Assembly (NCBI GenBank): GCA_009782665.1
Contig: WRIP01000092.1
Span: forward strand, 1 to 5,859
Reading direction: 5' to 3'
Origin: Oscillospiraceae bacterium
Lineage (GTDB): Bacteria; Bacillota; Clostridia; Oscillospirales; Ruminococcaceae
Length of the DNA: 5,859 bases
How positions within the stretch are numbered: position 1 is the first letter of the stretch; the number at the start of each line of letters is the position of its first letter. Positions 1 through 3,721 of the stretch are shown here, piece by piece. Both the position numbers and the translations under genes were made by a program. The notes beneath the pieces are model-generated. The model ran no database searches. It was given only the letters and a program-made list of their open reading frames with translations, and was not told the DNA's origin.

Positions 1-350
1 TAATCGGGATCGGTTACTCCACCTGGATAGTACTTTTCATCCCCTTTTTCCCATAACATTCGTTTTACGTCATCATCAGTCAAGATCTCCATATATCCTT
101 TGAGCAAAGCTCCCCTATAGAAGAGGAAACGTTTATGGAAGTATATGGAAGCCTTTGGGTTAATCAAATACTGACGTGCATGTTGAGAAGATGTATTGGT
201 GGAAAAATAGAAAGTCTTTATTCCTGTGATCTTACGAGGTTTCAACATAGCCTTTATATTTGGTATCCCTTGTTCGTCAACCGAACCGATAACACAGGTT
301 CTCTGTGAAGTGATGAGTTTATCAAGCTCCTTTGCAGTTCCTTTTGGCAT
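1..350 (-). CDS. Pyridoxamine 5'-phosphate oxidase (PNPOx)-fold flavin-binding protein, partial (3' end beyond left edge)
   Basis: Reading leftwards from ATG at 350-348, the frame stays open for 116 codons to the window edge, so the C-terminus is missing. The protein starts MPKGTAKELDKLITSQRTC and continues with the pattern of small PNPOx-like split-barrel proteins: an early strand with CVIGSVDEQGIPNIKAML (about residues 19-36), then FYFSTNTSSQHARQYLINPKA (about 47-67), then a strand with ASIYFHK and a GYMEIL strand followed by a helix. Family members of this kind are usually about 130-150 residues, so little should be missing. They bind FMN or a related flavin in the cytoplasm and are often annotated as general-stress or pyridoxamine-phosphate-oxidase-like; the substrate cannot be told. 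A perfect AGGAGG lies 6 nt before the ATG. It follows the phosphofructokinase by 33 nt on the same strand and is probably cotranscribed. Family assignment is fairly sure, function is not. Confidence 0.8.
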   Translation of the reverse strand, partial: MPKGTAKELDKLITSQRTCVIGSVDEQGIPNIKAMLKPRKITGIKTFYFSTNTSSQHARQYLINPKASIYFHKRFLFYRGALLKGYMEILTDDDVKRMLWEKGDEKYYPGGVTDPD

Positions 351-356
351 GGTTCG

Positions 357-362
357 CCTCCT
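357..362 (-). promoter_or_regulatory. Ribosome binding site of the PNPOx-fold gene
   Basis: On the minus strand this reads AGGAGG, 6 nt before the ATG at 350. It fixes the start codon and shows that the gene is translated independently although it sits close behind the phosphofructokinase gene. Confidence 0.85.
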
Positions 363-373
363 ATATGTTTTGT

Positions 374-393
374 AATGATATAATCATATCATT
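374..393. repeat. Small AT-rich inverted repeat over the phosphofructokinase stop codon
   Basis: Two 8-bp arms (AATGATAT at 374-381 and ATATCATT at 386-393) are separated by 4 bases and straddle the stop codon at 384-386. The stem contains only two G-C pairs and no T-run follows in the direction of transcription before the next ribosome binding site, so it is not a convincing terminator. It may be a minor RNA structure between two cotranscribed genes or may have no role. Confidence 0.4.
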
Positions 394-1622
394 TTCTTCA
401 GTTTTGCATATACCGGCAACCCATTTTTTTTAGGATAGTCGATATTTCCTTCTATTAACGGTAGAGCATATTTGATGAACTCGTCGGTTATGTTATTCTT
501 CTGGCGGTTGATATACTGCTGTGGTAACAACCTCTCTTTGTTGGCAACTTCAACGAGTGGTCTTAGTAGGGTTTTGCAACAATACTCTTCTTTTAGTTCT
601 CTCTCAAACGCTACCATCACGTCGCTGTGACCAACGGTAGCATATCTTACGGCATCAACACCCACCCGATATGCTTCCTCACTATCACGTCCTGACATAA
701 TATGTGCTGAAGCCCGTTGTAACAGAGATAGCTCAATTCCACGGGTTTTAAGCCCGGTTTGACTGTTGATGTATCCGGCTAATGTCGCGGCTAAGCCCCC
801 CATCTGTGCATGACCAAACACATCCTTCTGTTTTGATAGTGTAGAACCATATTCCGAAATGAAGCGACCTTCATTATTTCTCACACCCTCCGAAACAACC
901 GCAATAATACTGTTTTTTTGTTCAGATAATGCTCGTACATCCGATATGAAGCGGTCTACACTGAACACATTCTCAGGCAGATAGACTAAGTCAGGACCGT
1001 CTCCGATGACAGAAGCTAGTGCAGCAGAGGCAGCCAGCCAACCGGCATTACGTCCCATCGCCTCTATTACCACCACACTCTTAGTTCCGTAGACTTGGTT
1101 GTCTTTTGATATCTCAGCAGTCACCGTTGCTATAAATTTGGCTGCAGTTCCGAATCCCGGACAATGATCGGTTCCAAACAGATCATTGTCTATTGTTTTT
1201 GGTACTCCGATAATTCGACACTCGTATCCTACATTCTGCATAAACTTAGATATTTTGTTGCAGGTATCCATCGAGTCGTTTCCGCCGATATAGAAGAAGT
1301 AACGGATATCATATTTGATAAATATCTCCAGTATTCGTCTGTAGTCACTGTCGTCATCGGTATATTCCGCAAGCTTATATCGACAGGAACCGAGTGCAGA
1401 AGAAGGGGTGTATCTCAGTAATTTTAACTCATCGATTGATTCCTTAGCACAATCAAAGAGTCTGTCTTCAAGTAGCCCGACAATACCGTTTTCCATTGCA
1501 TAAACATGAGTAATCTCATCATGCTCCAAGGCTGAAATAATGATACCAGCAGCACTGGAATTGATTACTGCAGTAGGACCACCTGATTGCCCGACAACAC
1601 ATGAACCTCTTAAAGTATCCAT
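384..1622 (-). CDS. pfp: 6-phosphofructokinase, diphosphate (PPi)-dependent type
   Basis: A 412-residue PFKA-family enzyme of glycolysis that phosphorylates fructose 6-phosphate to fructose 1,6-bisphosphate in the cytoplasm. Motifs in order: CVVGQSGGPTAVINSS (residues 8-23), GGNDSMDT (113-120), PKTIDNDLFGTDHCPGFGTA (141-160), with D145 as the expected catalytic base, the EAMGRNAGW substrate segment (187-195) and a LLQR segment near 300-303. Two positions that separate phosphoryl donors in this family carry the PPi type: Asp instead of Gly in GGND (D116) and Lys instead of Gly in PKTIDND (K142). It should therefore use diphosphate, and the reaction would be reversible; this is inferred from family knowledge. 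Length fits the roughly 400-residue bacterial PPi enzymes. The start is ATG at 1622, because GGAGGA lies just upstream. A TTG 30 nt further upstream, in frame, has no ribosome site and overlaps the promoter. It leads an apparent operon with the PNPOx-fold gene. Confidence 0.92.
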   Translation of the reverse strand: MDTLRGSCVVGQSGGPTAVINSSAAGIIISALEHDEITHVYAMENGIVGLLEDRLFDCAKESIDELKLLRYTPSSALGSCRYKLAEYTDDDSDYRRILEIFIKYDIRYFFYIGGNDSMDTCNKISKFMQNVGYECRIIGVPKTIDNDLFGTDHCPGFGTAAKFIATVTAEISKDNQVYGTKSVVVIEAMGRNAGWLAASAALASVIGDGPDLVYLPENVFSVDRFISDVRALSEQKNSIIAVVSEGVRNNEGRFISEYGSTLSKQKDVFGHAQMGGLAATLAGYINSQTGLKTRGIELSLLQRASAHIMSGRDSEEAYRVGVDAVRYATVGHSDVMVAFERELKEEYCCKTLLRPLVEVANKERLLPQQYINRQKNNITDEFIKYALPLIEGNIDYPKKNGLPVYAKLKKMI

Positions 1623-1626
1623 CTTT

Positions 1627-1632
1627 TCCTCC
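1627..1632 (-). promoter_or_regulatory. Ribosome binding site that decides the phosphofructokinase start
   Basis: On the minus strand the sequence is GGAGGAAAAGATG, a near-perfect Shine-Dalgarno site at normal spacing to the ATG at 1622. It places translation initiation there rather than at the in-frame TTG at 1652. Confidence 0.88.
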
Positions 1633-1651
1633 GGAAATTTCTCGTACTTCA

Positions 1652-1660
1652 ATTATATCA
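1652..1660 (-). promoter_or_regulatory. Extended -10 promoter of the phosphofructokinase operon
   Basis: The minus strand reads TGATATAAT, a perfect TGnTATAAT extended -10 box for the housekeeping sigma factor. No good -35 hexamer sits 16-18 nt upstream (TTCCTA or TTTCCT at best), which is usual for extended -10 promoters. Transcription would begin near 1645, giving a leader of about 20-25 nt that contains the GGAGGA site. Confidence 0.65.
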
Positions 1661-1736
1661 CGACAGATTGTTTTTAGGAAACGTTGTAAATACATTCAAA
1701 AACGCCCTAAAAATCGGAATTTGTAACAAAAATAGC

Positions 1737-1764
1737 TTGACCTTTGAAAGATTAGCTGTACAAT
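1737..1764 (+). promoter_or_regulatory. Candidate sigma-A-type promoter for the sigma-factor genes
   Basis: TTGACC (1737-1742) and TACAAT (1759-1764) are separated by 16 bp, each with one mismatch to consensus. Transcription would start near 1771, right at the direct repeat, and give a leader of roughly 200 nt before the GTG start at 1969. A second promoter closer to the gene is possible (see the TATA element at 1872). Confidence 0.5.
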
Positions 1765-1770
1765 ACAATA

Positions 1771-1798
1771 GACAAATGGTTGCATAGACAACCGGTTG
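1771..1798. repeat. Direct repeat plus palindrome, candidate operator
   Basis: GACAAATGGTTG (1771-1782) and GACAACCGGTTG (1787-1798) match at 10 of 12 positions with starts 16 bp apart. The second copy contains a perfect 10-bp palindrome, CAACCGGTTG (1789-1798). The pair sits just downstream of the -10 box at 1759-1764, a typical place for a repressor site. No regulator can be named. Confidence 0.4.
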
Positions 1799-1871
1799 AC
1801 TGTTTTTATACTCTATATTCCATATTTTTTCAGTAAAACATAAATTTCTATACTACTAAATCAATACTCAT

Positions 1872-1888
1872 CGGGTCTATATATATAG
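1872..1888 (+). promoter_or_regulatory. GC-tagged TATA element, copy 1 (upstream of sigma genes)
   Basis: The sequence CGGGTCTATATATATAG matches 15 of 17 positions of an element at 3658-3674 upstream of the surface-protein gene. In this copy the TATA part is a perfect 14-bp palindrome (1876-1889). It overlaps the left arm of a small inverted repeat (ATAGAA 1885-1890, TTCTAT 1896-1901). The shared CGGGT tag makes a common promoter or regulator site plausible, for example the -10 zone of a promoter read by the encoded sigma factor, but this is inference. Confidence 0.4.
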
Positions 1889-1924
1889 AAGGTATTTCTA
1901 TGCTCTTAGAGTACTGAGTTGAAT

Positions 1925-1947
1925 TTGTCTTCATTTGTTGAAGATAA
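1925..1947 (+). other. Leader hairpin just before the ribosome binding site
   Basis: TTGTCTTCA (1925-1933) pairs with TGAAGATAA (1939-1947): nine pairs including one G-U, around a 5-nt loop. It ends 5 nt before the Shine-Dalgarno site of the region 4 gene. No T-run follows, so it is not a terminator; a role in mRNA stability or translation is possible. Confidence 0.45.
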
Positions 1948-1952
1948 CGTAT

Positions 1953-1959
1953 GAGGTGA
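1953..1959 (+). promoter_or_regulatory. Ribosome binding site that fixes a GTG start
   Basis: GAGGTGA is a 7-nt match to the anti-Shine-Dalgarno end of 16S rRNA, 9 nt before GTG at 1969. An in-frame stop (TAG 1963-1965) lies directly upstream, so the protein cannot be longer at its N-terminus. This shows that the region-4-only protein is a complete gene product, not the visible end of a longer one. Confidence 0.75.
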
Positions 1960-1968
1960 GTTTAGGTA

Positions 1969-2364
1969 GTGAGATATTTAGGGGATGAGTTACATGAGAT
2001 TGATTCAGTATCTTCATCAAAAGAAACTGATACTCATAATACTCGCATTGATGTTCTTTCTGTAATACGAAGGTTACCACTCCGTGAAAGAGTGATGTTG
2101 CTTTCTCATTATTTCGGTGGATTGTCGCTTGATGAAGCTGCAAAAGCTATGAGGATCTCTATTCGAGTAGCTACCAAGCTACTTCAAAAAGCACGGGAGA
2201 ATATGATGAATGAACTTAAAAATGAAGATATGAGTTTTCATGTCGCTTTAGAAAGTTCATTTACCATGCCAATGCTGAAGGAAATATTTGACAATTATGC
2301 TGACGAGATGATTACGGAAGAGCAGATAAAACGTGTTGTTGACCCGATAATACACACCTTGTGA
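1969..2364 (+). CDS. Small sigma-70 region 4-only protein
   Basis: A 131-residue cytoplasmic protein whose recognisable part is a sigma-70 region 4 helix-turn-helix at about residues 29-82 (VIRRLPLRERVMLL, then GLSLDEAAKAMRISIRVATK, then LLQKARENMMNEL). Region 4 contacts the -35 element and RNA polymerase. Region 2, needed for core binding and -10 melting, is absent. Residues 1-26 are polar and unlikely to form a domain; 85-131 look helical and acidic. A gapless hand alignment with region 4 of the downstream sigma factor gives about 18 identities in 52 positions, so the two are related. Start is GTG with a strong GAGGTGA site. It lies 57 nt before the full sigma factor on the same strand. It could be an auxiliary sigma subunit, as in the two-part SigO/RsoA system of Bacillus, or a competitor that tunes the neighbour. 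The domain call is firm; the role is unknown. Confidence 0.82.
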   Translation: MRYLGDELHEIDSVSSSKETDTHNTRIDVLSVIRRLPLRERVMLLSHYFGGLSLDEAAKAMRISIRVATKLLQKARENMMNELKNEDMSFHVALESSFTMPMLKEIFDNYADEMITEEQIKRVVDPIIHTL

Positions 2365-2373
2365 CAAAACTAC

Positions 2374-2399
2374 CTCATGATGAGTTGAACCAAATCAAC
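2374..2399 (+). repeat. Two small inverted repeats in the gap between the sigma genes
   Basis: CTCAT/ATGAG around one base (2374-2384) and GTTGA/TCAAC around six bases (2384-2399) lie in the 57-nt gap before the full-length sigma factor. The arms are only 5 bp and share a base, so any structure would be weak. No T-run follows; they do not look like a terminator. Confidence 0.3.
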
Positions 2400-2421
2400 A
2401 GATAAGGCATATAGTTACCCG

Positions 2422-3639
2422 ATGGAACAAAAGCTTACCCAACAACAACTAGATACTACTGCTGAAAGAAAACAAGCAGAAAAGGAATTAGTACAAGAGC
2501 TAGTCGAGAGAGCAATGCTAAGCGATCGCGAGGCATTGAAAGATTTATGCCGAGTGATAGCTAGGAGTGTATTGTTTCGTGTTTCCTGTAAGATTCACAA
2601 TCGAAATGATGCTGAGGATACCTCTCAGGAAGTACTGATTCGCGTGTGTGAAAAGATAGATGGGTTGAGAGACAAAGAAGCGTTCGAAGCATGGCTCAAC
2701 AAAATCATCATGAATGAGATTGCACGCAGTACGGCAAAAAACGCTAAACGCGCAAGTGTTGTGAACATCGATGACTATCTGGATGATGGCTTTGATGAAG
2801 AAGATAACGCAATACTTCCGGATGATTATGTAATACGTGCAGAAGACCGAACTACGGTCATGGAAATCATTAAAAGTCTACCCGACAGACAGCTTGAAGC
2901 AGTTATGCTGCATTATTACCGTGATATGAGTGTCACAGAAACTGCTACTGCGATGGATGTGTCACATCCAACCGTTTCTCGTTATCTGAAATTGGCCAGA
3001 GAAAAGATCCGGTTTGAACTACAACACCAGGCCGAAAGAGCCGATACTTACTACAGTTTTGCACTTGTTCCACTAGGTCGTATTATATCCCAAGTATTAC
3101 AACAAGAATCGATATCTTCCACCTTAATGAGTGATGCATGGCTATCTAAAGCGGTCAGAAGAGCAGGAAGTACCGGAATAGCGGCTGCTATCAGATATTC
3201 GCTAGGCGTCGGAGTGGGGTTCACAAAAACGATATCCATCTGCGTTATTACTACTGTTGTCCTGATATCTGGATTAGGTATGGGGGGAGCTTTTCGATAT
3301 ATCGGTGAGGATATCCTGCCTCCGATAGCTCGAATCGTAGAGACTAACGGTGAAATTGTTTTTTCTGATGCTTACGGAAACCATACAGCAATTAACCCAG
3401 TACATGCCGATGTGTGGGCAAATAATGAGCGCGGAGATCTTTCCGTCAGATACTGGTGGATCACTTCAGCCGACAATAGTACCACAGTCTTTACCGGAGT
3501 AGGAAACAGTGTTGACGATGCTTTACTAAAGCTAGTGCAGAGCAATATGAACGGAGATTATCTGCTGCACTTCTTCATGGAGGATAACGAGAATGTTATC
3601 CATCAACTAATACGTACTTTTAAGATATACGTACAATGA
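2422..3639 (+). CDS. ECF-type sigma factor fused to a transmembrane helix and C-terminal extracytoplasmic domain
   Basis: A 405-residue protein, about twice the usual length of an ECF sigma factor (roughly 160-220). In order: a polar, helical N-terminus (1-30); region 2 (about 32-103) with the core NDAEDTSQEVLIRVCEKID and the AFEAWLNKIIMNE segment; an acidic linker (114-143); region 4 (about 144-200) with SLPDRQLEAVMLHYY and VTETATAMDVSHPTVSRYLK; a helical segment (201-266); one transmembrane helix (about 267-290, ISICVITTVVLISGLGMG); and a 115-residue C-terminal part (291-405). That part looks like a PKD/Ig-like beta-sandwich, with YWW near 344-346, GDYLLHFFMEDNE near 378-390 and a closing RTFKIYV strand. 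Basic residues before the helix favour a cytoplasmic N-terminus and an outside C-terminus. Both sigma regions look intact, so it could bind RNA polymerase while anchored or after proteolytic release. ATG 2422 is the only reasonable start in frame but has a poor ribosome site (AAGG, 14 nt away). Downstream lies a surface protein that is a plausible target. Confidence 0.85.
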   Translation: MEQKLTQQQLDTTAERKQAEKELVQELVERAMLSDREALKDLCRVIARSVLFRVSCKIHNRNDAEDTSQEVLIRVCEKIDGLRDKEAFEAWLNKIIMNEIARSTAKNAKRASVVNIDDYLDDGFDEEDNAILPDDYVIRAEDRTTVMEIIKSLPDRQLEAVMLHYYRDMSVTETATAMDVSHPTVSRYLKLAREKIRFELQHQAERADTYYSFALVPLGRIISQVLQQESISSTLMSDAWLSKAVRRAGSTGIAAAIRYSLGVGVGFTKTISICVITTVVLISGLGMGGAFRYIGEDILPPIARIVETNGEIVFSDAYGNHTAINPVHADVWANNERGDLSVRYWWITSADNSTTVFTGVGNSVDDALLKLVQSNMNGDYLLHFFMEDNENVIHQLIRTFKIYVQ

Positions 3640-3641
3640 AA

Positions 3642-3671
3642 TTGATATACTCCCTTTCGGGTTTATATATA
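3642..3671 (+). promoter_or_regulatory. Candidate promoter of the surface-protein gene, with GC-tagged TATA element copy 2
   Basis: TTGATA (3642-3647) is followed by TATATA at 16 bp (3664-3669) or 18 bp (3666-3671). The TATA part belongs to CGGGTTTATATATATGG (3658-3674), which matches the element at 1872-1888 in 15 of 17 positions. ATACTC lies 2-5 nt upstream of CGGGT in both copies. The gene may thus have its own promoter, possibly read by the upstream sigma factor, rather than depending only on readthrough. Confidence 0.45.
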
Positions 3672-3708
3672 TGGCAAAGAATATACAGAGTATAAATACA
3701 TAGCATTT

Positions 3709-3713
3709 AGGAG
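3709..3713 (+). promoter_or_regulatory. Ribosome binding site of the surface-protein gene
   Basis: AGGAG lies 8 nt before ATG 3722. This favours that codon over the second in-frame ATG at 3728, which would be 14 nt away. Confidence 0.8.
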
Positions 3714-3721
3714 TAGCCAAA

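Larger units (their letters stand above)
1661..1968. other. Divergent intergenic region (about 300 bp), no gene seen
   Basis: This stretch separates the leftward phosphofructokinase operon from the rightward sigma-factor genes. All frames are broken by frequent stops; the only ATG-led frames on the plus strand are a few codons long (for example ATG at 1777 stops after three codons and ATG at 1900 after five). It is strongly AT-rich and holds the promoters, repeats and hairpin listed separately. I looked for remains of a sigma region 2 that could have been split from the downstream region 4 gene and saw none. Confidence 0.7.

Noticed and set aside
1164..1421. Open frame of 85 codons on the plus strand inside the phosphofructokinase gene
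   Set aside because: It is antisense to a gene with intact family motifs, has no ribosome site, and its translation resembles nothing.
1796..1826. Second sigma-A promoter with TTGACT at 1796 and TATATT or CATATT downstream
   Set aside because: The spacers are 12 or 19 bp, outside the normal range, and the -10 with usable spacing is poor.
1653..1968. Possible decayed sigma region 2 upstream of the region-4-only gene
   Set aside because: No frame gives the region 2 pattern, and stops are frequent in all frames.
1931..2143. Minus-strand open frame of 70 codons over the start of the region-4-only gene
   Set aside because: It overlaps a gene with a strong ribosome site and recognisable domain, and shows no domain or ribosome site of its own.
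3645..3668. Possible terminator between the sigma gene and the surface-protein gene
   Set aside because: The CCC/GGG stem is only 3 bp, continued after two mismatches by an AT-only stem, and has no T-run. The bases are better explained as part of a promoter.
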